Assembly: GCA_014843695.1 (NCBI GenBank)
Contig: CM026390.1
Location: 19,464,466-19,528,465, forward strand
From: Archivesica marissinica
Lineage: Eukaryota; Mollusca; Bivalvia; Venerida; Vesicomyidae
Reading direction: 5' to 3'
DNA: 64,000 nucleotides
Every line of letters begins with the position of its first letter. Positions within the stretch are counted from its first letter, which is position 1. This document shows, piece by piece, positions 22,063 through 33,141 of this stretch. The translations under genes were made by a program, and so were the position numbers. The notes under the pieces are model-generated. The model was not told the origin of the DNA and did not search any database. It saw only the letters and a list, made by a program, of their open reading frames with translations.

Positions 22063-22137
22063 CTAGAGGACATAGAAAACGCACACCTACATTATATGAT
22101 TATTATTCTACCAACAATATATATCACATCTTTATTA
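22063..22137. mobile_element. MITE fragment, copy 3 (one end only)
   Basis: It starts with the inverted-repeat end ctagaggacatagaaaac and continues 'gcacacctacatta', then 'atatatcacat' and 'ttattacaaaaca', matching the reverse complement of the copy at 3486-3692. The other end is missing. Confidence 0.8.
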
Positions 22138-22303
22138 CAAAACAGTGTACCATGTTCTTGAAGGCCTGGCGAAATATGCCGTTAAATATAACATAGAGGA
22201 TTACGTTATACGCCGTGCTGAAGGACATAAGCACGTTCAGGACGAGAATGGAATAACCACTCGAATGAAGACTCTTTTTTATAGAAGACATAAATATGTG
22301 CTT
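22138..22303 (+). pseudogene. Unidentified short open frame
   Basis: From the end of the MITE fragment a frame of about 53 codons runs to a stop at 22301-22303. It has a protein-like composition (VYHVLEGLAKYAVKYNIEDY, then VIRRAEGHKHVQDENG). I do not recognise it. It could be a scrap of a transposon protein or an exon of another gene; no good splice pair is apparent. Confidence 0.25.
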
Positions 22304-23340
22304 TGATAGAACAATGGGACTGAAAAAAGTATTTAAATTCTTTTTAAAAATGAAGCAATTTTTTTTATAGAAGATATATTTGTGTGCTTTTATAGAACAA
22401 TAGAATTTTTTTTTATTTTATAGAAGACATAATTAAAACTCTTGTGCGGTTTTACCGAGAATGACCATGTCATTTGCAAATAATAATAAAATAAGTACGA
22501 TATCCTCAATACATATATATCCCTGCGTTAATATCGTCCTGCATAAACAACTCCAACTCCTCCGCGAACAGAGAGAACAGGACAGGCGACATTATCTCCC
22601 CTTGTCTTCACCCAACTGCATATTGAACATATTCTGAATAATTACCACAATGGCGTACACAAGATTTTACCTTTTGATGCATGTCTCTAATGACCCGTAA
22701 CAGTTTACCTTGAATACCAAGATTATATAACTTTAACCACAGACCATTTCTATAAATAGAATCAAAACAACGTTTCATATCAACATAGCCGACATATAAT
22801 CTTCTTCACAAATAACAGCTTGTAGCTGACATATGCCAGGTGAGTCTGTCTTTGCAACTCTAGTCACAGGCAGACGAAACAGTGCTTTGATAGTATAATT
22901 TGGGCTGAACAAACTTATTAAAAAATGAAAACGTTTTTATATTGAAGACATAATTGTGTGACTGAATGGGACGGAAAAAAAGTATTAAAATTTGTATTTT
23001 TTTTTTAAATGAAACAAATTTTTTTTTATAGAGGACATAAGTGTGGGCTTTGGGACTGAAAAAAAGTATTTAATTTGTTTTTAAAAATGAAACCATTTTT
23101 TTATAGAGAAGACATAATAAGTACATGTATGTGCTTTGATGGAGACCCAATGGGACTGAAAAAAAGTATTTAATTTTTAAAAAAAATGAAACAATTTCTT
23201 TTTATAGAAGACAGAATAAATACATGTATGTGCTTTCATGGAGAACAATTGTTTTCATATAAGACATAATTGTATGCTTCGATAGAACAATGGGACTGAA
23301 TAAAAGTATTTAAACATTTTTTAAAAATGAAACACTTTTT
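22265..23340. repeat. Degenerate tandem repeat, ~80-100-bp units, split by a LINE fragment
   Basis: Variants of 'atagaagacataa', 'tgtgctttgatagaacaatg' and 'gggactgaaaaaaagtattt' recur about nine times with long T and A runs. The stretch 22440-22860 is occupied by an unrelated LINE fragment, after which the repeats resume. Confidence 0.75.
22445..22830 (-). pseudogene. LINE reverse transcriptase fragment (non-LTR), decayed
   Basis: The minus-strand translation reads VDMKRCFDSIYRNGLWLKLY, NLGIQGKLLRVIRDM, VKSCVRHCGNYSEYVQ, then an in-frame TGA where the family has 'GLRQGE', then RQGEIMSPVLFSLFAEELEL. Across a frame change comes LLLFANDMVILG. These correspond to reverse transcriptase motifs of jockey/CR1/L2-type LINEs. 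The catalytic FADD motif is changed to FAND. The stop, the frame break and the loss of the second catalytic Asp make it non-functional. It is embedded in the degenerate tandem repeat of 22265-23340. Confidence 0.85.
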
Positions 23341-23451
23341 TGCGTGCGTTCGTGCGTTACAATAATCACAATATCTGATCATTCGCTTCTTGTACTATCT
23401 TGGTGTACAGAACATTCTAGAAAAATGCATAATGGGGCTTTATCTAATGCA

Positions 23452-23600
23452 ACCCGGCTCGCCCGAGATACCTGGAGCACTTACTTACATGCGATCCAGA
23501 CACTAGACACCCGGCAAGGCCGAGAACCTGGTGTACTGTAACTTTATTTACATGCTATCCAGACACTAGAAACCCGGCAAGGTCGGGAACCTGGCGACTA
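23452..23600. repeat. 63-bp satellite, left remnant
   Basis: About two units with 'agacactagacacccggcaa' and 'gtaactttatttacatgcta'; same family and orientation as 25017-27335. The LINE at 23604-25016 separates the two blocks. Confidence 0.9.
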
Positions 23601-23603
23601 GAC

Positions 23604-24738
23604 TGGAATTGTAATTGTCGATTTTCGAAAAGCTTTTGATCTTGTCGATCATACTGTTTTGTTAAAGAAATTATCATTATACAAATGTAGCAACAATACT
23701 TTGAAGCTTTTTCAATCATATCTTTGTGATAGAAAGCAAACTGTTTCTATAAATGACGTTTTATCTGAAAATAGAACTGTTAATTGTGGAGTCCCATAGG
23801 GCTCAATATTAGGACCTCTTTCATTCTTACTTTTTATCAATGACTTACCACAAATGTTTTCAAATAAAATCACCGGTAGCGATTTATATGCAGATGATAC
23901 TACATTATATGATATCCATAATAAGAAAGAAGTGTTAGAAACAAGATTACAACAAGCTTTGGAAGACTTGAAATACTGGTGTTTCCAAAATGGAATGAAG
24001 ATTAATACAGACAAAACGAAAGTTCTATTGATGATGACAGCCCAGCGAAAATGTGCTTTCCCTAATCCTACACTCACTCTTAAATATGAAAATATATTAT
24101 TGAAAACCAGCAAATCAGAGAAGTTGCTTGGAGTACACATTCAGGATTCATTAAAATGGGACTCACATATCAAATATATTGTGAAAAAGATTTCAACTAA
24201 CATTTGGCTATTAGGTAAAATACGGTATATTGTGAATCTGAACTACAGAATACTTTATTACAAGGCATATATCCAACCACATTTTGATTATTGTTGTATC
24301 ATATGGGGAAACACCACACAACAACATATTAACACACTATTAAGATTGCAGAGACGAGCTTGTAAAGTCATTCTGGGCCAAGATTATATTTCTTTGCGTG
24401 AATCAATGTCTGAAATTAATATAATGACTTTTGACCAACGGATTATTTTTCAAAAAGCAGTAACAATGTACAAAATTATGAACAATCTTGTACCGAATTA
24501 TTTTAATGAACATTTTCAATTAAAACATTGCAATTCAGTTACTTCAGATATGACATTGAGAAATGTTTCAAATATGGATCTCTATATTCCAAGACCTAGA
24601 TGTGAAATGTATAAGAAATCATTAGAATACTCTGGTCCAAAGATATGGAATTGTCTACCATTTGAAATTAAGACGTCCAGATCTATAAATATATTCAAGA
24701 CAAAATGTAAAGTATGGATACAACTTTTTAATCGGTAG
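23604..24738 (+). pseudogene. 5'-truncated LINE reverse transcriptase (jockey/CR1-like), one premature stop
   Basis: The frame starts abruptly inside the reverse transcriptase: TGIVIVDFRKAFDLVDHTVL, then VNCGVP, an in-frame TAG at about 23797-23799, then GSILGPLSFLLFINDLP, then LYADDTTLY. These are reverse transcriptase blocks A (DF.KAFD), B (G.P.GSILGPLLF) and C (YADDT). They are followed by the thumb (GMKINTDKTKVLLM, EKLLGVHIQDSLKWDSHIKY) and the C-terminal WGN.....L..LQRRA region, ending at a TAG at 24736. A single Q-to-stop change is the only break I see, so the copy is young. The 3' untranslated part runs to about 25016 and ends in an atatctatctctatctcta tract, after which the 63-bp satellite resumes. 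The endonuclease and ORF1 are absent. Confidence 0.9.
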
Positions 24739-25016
24739 ACACTAGACAGTTATATATATATATATAATGATTGTAAATCATTATGCTTATGTCGTTTTGT
24801 ATTTCTATCAAAGTACCTGATTTATTTAGGCTGTTGTTTAAGTTACATTGTACAACATTATGCATGTATATTGTACAGCGTAACTATGCTATAATTATTG
24901 TGTATGTACATTTATTCTATAGTGTTAACACATTGAAGAAGGCCCTAAGGAGGACTAGTTCAAAACTAATTAGGTCACCCTCTATAAATAAAGAAATATA
25001 TCTATCTCTATCTCTA
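24739..25016 (+). mobile_element. 3' UTR and tail of the LINE
   Basis: It follows the reverse transcriptase stop directly and ends with a tetranucleotide (ATCT-like) tail instead of poly(A), at the junction with the 63-bp satellite. Short-repeat tails are typical of CR1/L2/jockey-like LINEs outside mammals. Confidence 0.75.
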
Positions 25017-27335
25017 GACACCCGGCAAGGCCGAGAACCTTGTGCACTGTAACTTTATTTATATGCTATCCAGACACTAGAAACCCGACAAGGCCGAGAA
25101 CCTGGGGCACTGTAACTTTATTTACATGCTATCCAGGCATTAGACACCCGACAAGGCCGAGAACCTGGTGCACTGTAACTTTATTTATATACTATCCAGA
25201 CACTAGAAACCCGACAAGGCCGAGAACCTGGGGCACTGTAACTTTATTTACATGCTATCCAGGCATTAGACACCCGACAAGGCCGAGAACCTGGTGCACT
25301 GTAACTTTATTTATATGCTATCCAGACACTAGACACCCGGCAAGGTCGAGAACCTGGAGCACTGTAACTTTATTTATATGCTATTCAGACACTAGAAACC
25401 CGGCAAGGTCGGGAACCTGGTGCACTGTAACTTTATGTACATGCTATCCAGACACTAGAAACCCGGCAAGGTCGAGAACCTGGTGCACTGTAACTTTATT
25501 TATATGCTATCCAGACACTAGAAACCCGGCAAGGTCGGGAACCTGGTGTACTGTAACTTTATGTATATGCTATCCAGACACTAGACACCCGACAAGGCCG
25601 ATAACCTGGTGCACTGTAACTTTATTTACATGCTATCCATACACTAGAAATCCGGCAAGGTCGAGAACCTGGTGCACTGTAACTTTATTTATATGCTATC
25701 CAGACACTAGACACCCGACAAAGCCGATAACCTGGTGTACTGTAACTTTATTTATATGCTATCCAGACACTAGACACCCGGCAAGGTCGAGAACCTGGAG
25801 CACTGTAACTTTATTTATATGCTATTCAGACACTAGAAACCCGGCAAGGTCGGGAACCTGGTGCACTGTAACTTTATGTACATGCTATCCAGACACTAGA
25901 AACCCGGCAAGGTCGAGAACCTGGTGCACTGTAACTTTATTTATATGCTATCCAGACACTAGAAGCCCGGCTCGCCCGAGATACCTGGAGCACTTACTTA
26001 CATGCGATCCAGACACTAGACACCCGGCAAGGCCGAGAACCTGGCGCACTGTAACTTTATTTATATGCTATCCAGACACTAGACACCCGGCTCGCCCGAG
26101 ATACCTGGTGCACTGTAAGTTTATTTATATGCTATCCAGATACTAGACACCCGGCAAGGTCGAGAACCTGGTGCACTGTAACTTTATTTATATGCTATCC
26201 AGACACTAGAAACCCGACAAGGCCGAGAACCTGGTGTACTGTAACTTTATTTACATGCTATCCAGCCACTAGAAACCCGACAAGGCCGAGAACCTGGTGT
26301 ACTGTAACTTTATTTATATGCTATCCATACATTAGACACCCGGTAAGGCCGAGAACCTGGTGTACTGTAACTTTATTTATATGCTATCCAGACACTAGAC
26401 ACCCGGCAAGGCCGATAACCTGGTGCACTGTAACTTTATTTATATGCTATCCAGACATTAGACAGCCGGCAAGGCCGAGAACCTGGTGCACGGTAACTTT
26501 ATTTACATGCTATCCAGACACTAGAAACCCGGCAAGGCCGAGAACCTGGTGCACGGTAACTTTATTTACATGCTATCCAGACACTAGAAACCCGGCAAGG
26601 CCGAGAACCTTGTGTATTGTAACATTATTTATATGCTATCCAGACATTAGACACCCGGCAAGGCCGAGAACCTGGTGCACGGTAACTTTATTTACATGCT
26701 ATCCAGACACTAGAAACCCGGCAAGGCCGAGAACCTGGTGCACTGTAACTTTATTTACATGCTATCCAGACACTAGAAACCCGGCAATGCCGAGAACCTG
26801 GTATTCTGTAACTTTATGTACATGCTATCCAGAAACTAGACACGCGGCAAGGCCGAGAACCTGGTGCACTGTAACTTCATTTACATTCTATCCAGACACT
26901 AGAAGCCCGGCAAGGCCGAGAACATGGTGCACTGTAACTTTATTTATATGCTATCCAGACACTAGACACCCGGCAATGCCGAGAACCTGGTGCACTGTAA
27001 CTTTATTTATATGCTATCCAGACACTAGAAACCCGACAAGGCCGAGACCCTGGTGCACTGTAACATTATTTACATGCTATCCAGACACTAGAAACCCGGC
27101 AAGGCCGAGAACCTGGTGCACCGTAACTTTATTTATATGCTATCCAGACACCAGAAACCCGACAATGCCGATAACCTGGTGCACTGTAACTTTATTTATA
27201 TGCTATCGAGACACTAGAAACCCTGCAAGGCCGAGAACCTGGTGCACTGTAACTTTATTTATATGCTATCCAGGCATTAGACACCCGACAAGGCCGAGAA
27301 CCTGGTGTACTGTAACTTTATTTACGTGCTACGCG
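25017..27335. repeat. 63-bp satellite, right block (~37 copies)
   Basis: The unit contains 'actgtaactttatttatatg', 'ctatccagacactagacacc' and 'cggcaaggccgagaacctgg'. The 63-bp period equals 21 codons, so frames of 368 and 244 residues stay open by arithmetic (repeating TLFICYPDTR). Several units carry the diverged 'ggctcgcccgagatacc' variant shared with the left remnant. Confidence 0.96.
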
Positions 27336-28096
27336 GAAAGCTGATACACAGCTGTGAATACATAATTTAATAATAGAAAACATCATCCTTGAATCTGATC
27401 TGTTAATAATTCATTATATATCACCGCACATGATTCGATCTAGAACTCCATTGGGACAATACGCTGCATGATTAGTTATTTCTATTACCAGCCAACTGAA
27501 CAAATATATATATGAACAACACATCTTGTACACATGTGCTCGCCTATATAGTCAGTTGAATGAGGTATTGTTGTTTGCAGATTGCTCCATATTCGTGTGT
27601 AAGTATTTATTATTATCTTTATTTCTGTCTCATCCATGTACAATACAATACATAATACAAATAACATTACAGATAAAATTACACACAGCCATTCTAAATA
27701 GAATTACATGAGACTATACAATTCATATAAAACCACATAAATTTCATACAGAAATATATACAAATTAAGACTATGTAACCACTGCTAATCGAATTTTAAA
27801 AGAAGCTGAAAATGGTATTTTGGAATTAAAAAACTGAAATTAATAAAAAGAGCACTAAAGCGCAATTAATACATGACTTAAAATAACTAATATCAGCTCT
27901 GATCAGATCAGAAGTGAACTGATTAGCAGTAGCCACCTAGGAAAAATAAAAACAGTACTGTTATACTAAAACATGGAAGAACATTATCTACATAAATTAA
28001 AATGGCGTATTTGTTAAAATATCATTGCAGGTTTTGGCACATAGTCGAATCAACAAGGGATGTGTAAACAAAGTGACACATTGTTCAGGTTTATCT
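27336..28096. other. No gene recognised
   Basis: AT-rich sequence with scattered 'aattaaaa' runs; it may include an old LINE 3' end. No exon is supported. Confidence 0.5.
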
Positions 28097-28215
28097 CTTA
28101 ACCGCCGATAGTGCGCACGCACGCACGCACGCACGCACACACGCACGCACGCACACACACACATATACACATACACACATATACACATACACACATACAC
28201 ACATACACACATATA
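28097..28215. repeat. (ACGC)n/(ACAC)n compound microsatellite
   Basis: A run of acgc tetramers grading into acac/atac. It is open on the opposite strand only as low-complexity sequence. Confidence 0.95.
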
Positions 28216-28309
28216 TATGTAATGGAGATAATCGCATTAAGCTATAAGCTTTCGATTTAAATCCATTTACGTTCTGTATACAATATACATATGTACTGTA
28301 CATTATGCA

Positions 28310-29041
28310 TAAGATATAAGCCGAAAACCACAGGGATTCGGCACGTTTAGGGGTACTAGTGTATATATTTAAGTACAGGGATTCTACTCTGTGGGATGTC
28401 AGATTTCGCATCGATCAGTAAAATGGCCCTATCTGAGACAATTTTGTACAAAGCTGTCCAAATATAACGCCTATCCCGAGTCTTTATATTGTTCTTCAAA
28501 TAAAACACAACTTTCAGCTGCATGCATGTATACTTTGCAAACAATTGCCACAAACATTGGCCATAGCAGGTCACATTTCCGTATTAGGACACGGGTTCTG
28601 TCAGCAACAAAAACAAATCTTCGACGGGAGAGTTTTAACTGTGAATAACATTATCAATAAAAATTCAACGCGAATTGCGCCGCTTTAGAATTTTTCAAAA
28701 CAAATTGAAAATGCTACGAAATTACTTAAATATATATACTAGTACCCCCAACACGTGCCGAATCCCTGTGCCGAAAACGATCCAATATGTAAAATATTGG
28801 ACTGTATGAGTCACGTAGCGCCGAAGACAGTACCAATAGTTTACATATTGGATCCGTTTGTGGCTTATATTTTACTTAAAACACATACTTACATATATAT
28901 ATAACAAGATCCTACTAATTAAAATGTTAATTTCGTACATGTACGCGTAGAATTTACTCTGGCCTTTTCACACCAGTCCAATATTAATAATAATGGACTG
29001 CACGTGCAAGGGTATGACATCACGACAGTGTTTTAAAGACC
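28310..29041. repeat. Dispersed repeat with terminal hairpin, copy 2 (interrupted by a MITE)
   Basis: In reverse orientation it matches 5399-5935: 'gatataagccgaaaac', the hairpin 'cgatccaatatgtaaaatat' (28789-) with its complement ending near 28855, 'atttcgtacatgtacg', 'caccagtccaatatt' and 'cacgacagtgtttt'. Removing the MITE at 28329-28770 restores continuity with copy 1. Confidence 0.85.
28329..28770. mobile_element. 442-bp hAT-like MITE with 8-bp duplication
   Basis: The ends CACAGGGATTCGGCACG and CGTGCCGAATCCCTGTG are perfect inverted repeats. Imperfect complementarity continues inward ('gtactagtgtatatatttaa' against its inverse). The flanks ccgaaaac at 28321-28328 and 28771-28778 are identical. 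The paralogous repeat near 5920 has that octamer once. Confidence 0.92.
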
Positions 29042-29116
29042 AAATAAATATGTTTAAACCAAAGAGATATGGGTCTTATATTTGACGAACTCTTGTTTCT
29101 ATGTAGGTTCAATACA

Positions 29117-29120
29117 CAGA

Positions 29121-29200
<80 letters not shown>

Positions 29201-29205
29201 GGCAC
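29117..29205. repeat. (ACGC)n microsatellite
   Basis: About 22 tetramers. Both strands are open through it as polypeptide repeats (THAR, RACV) with no coding meaning. Confidence 0.97.
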
Positions 29206-29318
29206 AGTTAATTGTATGCGTACATCAACGTGGGATATGTACCGTGCTTATACACTACGTAATTCATGATGATCAACCATGACTGTTGACGGTTTGAAAT
29301 TGTTATGTGTGTGTGTGG

Positions 29319-29602
29319 TTTACGTTTATTTATCGTTGCTATCGGTTGCCCATATGAGCGACGCCTCCTGAAGAGATTAGTCATTTTAGATTTTTGGAGG
29401 ATAGTGCAATGATACAGACTGAGACCAATTCCAGAGTCTCCTCTGGTTCTTTTACGTGCACGATGTACAGCACCGACACGAGGCATCGGTTTAATGTCCC
29501 ATCTGAAATACTGTTAGTTTTATTAGGGTCAGACGGGGGATCGAACCTGCGATCCCTGTTTTACCAGTCCAGCGTGTTACCACTGGACTACAGATCCGTC
29601 TG
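29319..29602 (-). repeat. SINE family A, full length
   Basis: A complete minus-strand copy, head 'gacggatctgtagtccagtgg' shortened here to its A box tagtccagtgg, B box ggttcgatccc, to the 3' end 'cgataaataaacgta'. Confidence 0.92.
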
Positions 29603-29711
29603 TAAATTGTTATTTACAATATACACACACTTGTATTGCTTCCGCTCGATTCAAATGTCACCAATTACACCATTATTTGTTCTCAAATGTACTATTTCGG
29701 TGGATTATTTA

Positions 29712-29965
29712 GCCTCTGTGGTCGAGTGGTTAAGGTCGCTGACTTGTATACCACTGTAACCTATCATCACTAATGGTCACGGGTTCGAGCCCACGCTCAG
29801 GCCGTGTCTCGTTTATAGGAAAAATTTGGCAGTTTCTTACGTAGGTTGGTGCACCAAAGTACTGGTTAACCGCTGGAGCCTGCCCAGGAAAGGTGTTGTT
29901 ATGTAAACTGTCCGCCGGGGAAATAGCCCGAAATGGTGCTGATGCAGGCGTAAAACCCGAAATAT

Positions 29966-29969
<4 letters not shown>
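29712..29969 (+). repeat. SINE family D, best-preserved copy
   Basis: The plus-strand head 'gcctctgtggtcgagtgg' is followed by 'cactgtaacctatcatcac' and a B box cgggttcgagccc; the body runs to 'gcgtaaaacccgaaatataa'. It ends in an AT dinucleotide run (29970-30008), which may be its grown tail. Confidence 0.92.

Positions 29970-30010
<41 letters not shown>
29970..30010. repeat. (AT)n run
   Basis: Uninterrupted AT dinucleotides between the 3' ends of SINE D (plus) and SINE B (minus). Confidence 0.95.
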
Positions 30011-30012
<2 letters not shown>

Positions 30013-30018
30013 CATAGT

Positions 30019-30238
30019 CTATACAAATTATTTTAGATCGATTGCGACACAAGCTCTTACAACTTATATTAATCACTCTCGAGACCTCATTCCTGATGGA
30101 ATCCATCGCCATGAGGAAGAGAGAAGAGGCAACGTGGAATTTTAGTGTATTGACTTAGAGCACAATCGCAAAGGCTACAACTGGGCGCGAACTCCCGGCC
30201 TTTCGCACCCGAAGCGAACGCGCTATCACGACTTCCAC
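30019..30238 (-). repeat. SINE family B, full length
   Basis: The minus-strand head 'gaagtcgtgatagcgcg' is followed by 'ggtgcgaaaggccgggagtt' and the tail 'gtaagagcttgtgtcgcaatc'. It sits tail-to-tail with SINE D. Confidence 0.88.
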
Positions 30239-30581
30239 TGGTGTATTACTTGATCATTCCTACGTCATCATTTAGGTTAGATTGATATGAGACAAATACA
30301 GTGCAATTCTTCAGAGAGAAATGTTTGTTATTGAATGGGATAAACTAACTTTTCAAGATCCTGGATGCAGTATAATTTACAATCGATATAATAATTGTTT
30401 ATATAGCCATAGTGATATTTTCTAACTTACTGTGATATTGATCAAACATTTTATGGTAGTGGATCAGTGTAACAGTGTCCCAGTGGCCCAAACTATTTGC
30501 ATTTTCATGCTATGTATTGTATCATTGTGTGCATTTTGTTACCATTGATTTGCAATAAAATATGATGAAACAAGTGAGTGA
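30239..30581. other. No gene recognised
   Basis: AT-rich sequence with no supported exon or recognised repeat, ahead of the interrupted family-A-like SINE that starts at 30582. Confidence 0.5.
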
Positions 30582-31050
30582 CCCAGTGGTTAACACGCTA
30601 GACTTGTAATACTGGGCAGTTTCGATTCCGCGCAATACCATACTATACTAGAGGGCATAGAAAACGCACACTTCGGATAAGTGTGTTTTTACATGAAAAA
30701 CAATAACTATATAAATGCATAGTTTTAAGCATTTTGGAATATTTTTAGTTGTTCAGTTTGTGTTTTGCAATAAAGATGTGATATATCTTTGATGGAATCC
30801 TTCGTATTTCGTTTTCATGTAATATACTAATCATATAATGTAGGTGTGCATGTTCTATGTCCTCTAGTATAAAATGACAAATGACTCATTTCATAGTCTT
30901 TCGGATGAGATTTTAATGCTTTACACAGTGCACGCGAAAGAACGAAGTTTACTCTGGAATGGGTCTCTGTATCATTGCACTATCCTCCAAAATCTAAAAT
31001 AACTAATTTGTTCTGGAGGTGTCGCTCATATGGGCAACCGGTGGCGACAA
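30582..31050 (+). repeat. SINE family A-like copy split by a MITE
   Basis: The head (A box tgacccagtgg, 'acgctagacttgtaat') ends at about 30647. After the MITE the core resumes with 'catagtctttcggatgag', 'tctggaatgggtctctg' and ends 'ggcaaccggtggcgacaa'. It belongs with 1195-1420 as a subfamily with the CTTGTAA loop. Confidence 0.85.
30648..30867. mobile_element. MITE with ~24-bp inverted repeats, copy 2
   Basis: The ends ctagagggcatagaaaac and gttctatgtcctctag enclose 220 bp with TATA on both sides. The internal sequence is over 90% like 3486-3692. Its insertion into the SINE at 30582-31050 makes it younger than that SINE. Confidence 0.9.
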
Positions 31051-31114
31051 AACTACTATTGTCTAGACAAGTGCAATAAACGGAAATTGGATACATTCCC
31101 AAATGGTCTATCCC

Positions 31115-31134
31115 ATATATATATATATATATAT
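31115..31134. repeat. (AT)n run
   Basis: Short AT microsatellite. Confidence 0.85.
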
Positions 31135-31228
31135 ACTCACACGAAAAAGAAAGTGTTGCGATCAATATATAAACCTCGATGATACTAAATTAATCTATCG
31201 GGGCCTCAAAATATACACTGCAAATAGC

Positions 31229-32078
31229 ATAGTGTGGCGTCCCCCCTCGTCTGCTCTTACTCTACGTCTGGTCTATTTATGGCTCTTTCCAAGGATTAAA
31301 CTATATAAACTCTCTGGTCGGTTGTCTAGGGATATATTTCAGTTCTCTATCAGTTCAATAATAACGTAACACAAAGTTCTTTTCTATCTATTTTACTCTA
31401 TCGTCTATATTTATTTTCTTCTATTTCGTTTATTCACATCTCGTGAATCTCTGAATCATAGTTACTTCAAGCCTCATTAATTTCTAGTGACTTCATTAGA
31501 TCACCGCCCTGTCGATAATTGGATTACATCTTTAATCTTCAATATACAATCAAGGATATCTCAATTAGACTGTCTACGTTGATCAGCCGCTCGCGTCTCT
31601 CAATAACTTCAATATCTCAAAGTACTGTTCTTGTATACATTTATTACCGCTATATATTAGAGATAATTTGTATCTCTTATCTTATTATATTAGCCATCCC
31701 GTATTCTATTCAAGCAATACGGTGCTTCTCATTCCATTAATATCCAATGTTCTCTTATTATATTAGCTATCACGTATTCTATTCAAGCAATACGGTGCTT
31801 CTTAATCCATCACTACCCAATGTGTCCGTAACACTTATATTCAGTTTATAGTTCGTTTTATAAGTATATTAAATTAACATCTCGTCTTTAGTGTCATAGA
31901 AACAGTAATTGTTTTCTATTTGAGATACACACTCAATCCTTGCATAAGGAAAGCCTTTTGTGTTCTGATTTCTCTTTAATTTTACTCGGATTTATATACA
32001 TTTCAGTCAGACAGCGTGGCACTGACCACCTATTACCTTACGCAATCAAAATCGTAACTTTAATGAAACAGCCAGACA
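31229..32078 (+). mobile_element. Possible LTR with primer-binding site
   Basis: A block beginning TGTGGCGTCCCCCC and ending CAGCCAGACA is followed two bases later by TTGGCGCCTCATC. Its TGGCGCC could pair with the 3' end of a Lys-type tRNA, as in many LTR elements. A TATATAAA box is at 31302-31309. A 74-bp stretch is duplicated inside (31673-31820). No second LTR or pol frame is seen, so this is tentative. Confidence 0.35.
31673..31820. repeat. ~74-bp tandem duplication
   Basis: 'cttattatattagc' ... 'attcaagcaatacggtgctt' occurs twice in a row with a few differences. Confidence 0.85.
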
Positions 32079-32903
32079 TATTGGCGCCTCATCAAAAGAA
32101 ACCGACAACTATTACATAATCTCTCGCTGTGAGATAATATTTACGTACATCAGCCTCGCGGTAAGCTAAATTAACGATACACAAATAAAGTTCCCAAGTA
32201 ATCATTCTTTTTGCACGCCAACATAGCTTGTTGATTTTAGGCGCGAACATTGCAGAATATAGTACGGTGTCATTTCTATTTATAATACATACATTAGACA
32301 ATGATAATACTTAGTATCGTGCGCAAAATAGCTGTTTTTTCACAATAGCCAGTTAGAACAGCTACAAGTGAGTTTATCTAGCATGATGAAAGCTAGCCTG
32401 TGATCAGGCGTCGATATATTTTGCCTGGTCAGTCAAATAAATATATTTTAACACCGAGACTATTAATTGGGTCGTATTTAGTTTCTGATCATATGTCATT
32501 TTGCCAGAAGTTAAAAAGTGAAAAATCGACAGACTGGAACCCGGGCTAGAGGAAAGCAATCATAAGTAGTATGTATATGTACGGTTCCTTTCTTCCGCGT
32601 GCATCACTTTAACTATTCGAAGCACTGACCTCATGATGCTCGTTCGTGCGTTGTCTCTTGTCCACATCAGTATACCCCGCCACTGGTTTGGCTCGGATAA
32701 GTTTATTCGTTCCACCGTTAAGATACATTTATTTTACATGCATATGTCAGATAAATGGGTTTATGGCAAAGAACCGAATCAATAGTTCAATAAATGAGAG
32801 CCTGTCAGTCCGATGCAGGGCTGTCTGGAAATGGAACTTCATTTCGCATGATAATCGTAACCATGATTCCATATTATATAACACTAACACACCCATGCAG
32901 TTA
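32079..32903. other. No gene recognised
   Basis: I see no splice-bounded exon. If the LTR call is right, 32079 onward is the internal 5' untranslated part of that element. Confidence 0.45.
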
Positions 32904-33141
32904 TTAACGCTTTCAGTTGCATAAAAGCAACTTTGTAAAAAAGTAGAGAACCCGATCGGACAGAACAGAACATGCCGTCTGATCAGGCTATATGCTGATT
33001 GCTCTTCAGACAGTGGAGCTGAAGCACCTGTCCGAATAGCAAACAACATAGATCCTGATCAGACGCGGCGTTACGCCGCGGCTGATCTGGATCTATGTTG
33101 TTTGCACATGCTCTGAATTTATTCGTCGCTGAAAGAGTTAA
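32904..33141. mobile_element. TTAA-flanked MITE, copy 3
   Basis: The ends ttaacgctttcagttgc and gtcgctgaaagagttaa, with TTAA on both sides. The internal 'gatcaggctatatgctg' and 'gctgatctggatctatgttg' match copy 1 closely. Confidence 0.85.

Noticed and set aside
25040..27344. Open frames of 368 and 244 codons with a 21-residue repeat
   Set aside because: The 63-bp satellite is a multiple of three, so frames stay open without selection. The sequence also has no signal peptide, domain or splice context.
29020..29282. Frames of Arg/His/Ala or Cys/Val/Arg repeats
   Set aside because: (ACGC)n microsatellite translated in several frames.
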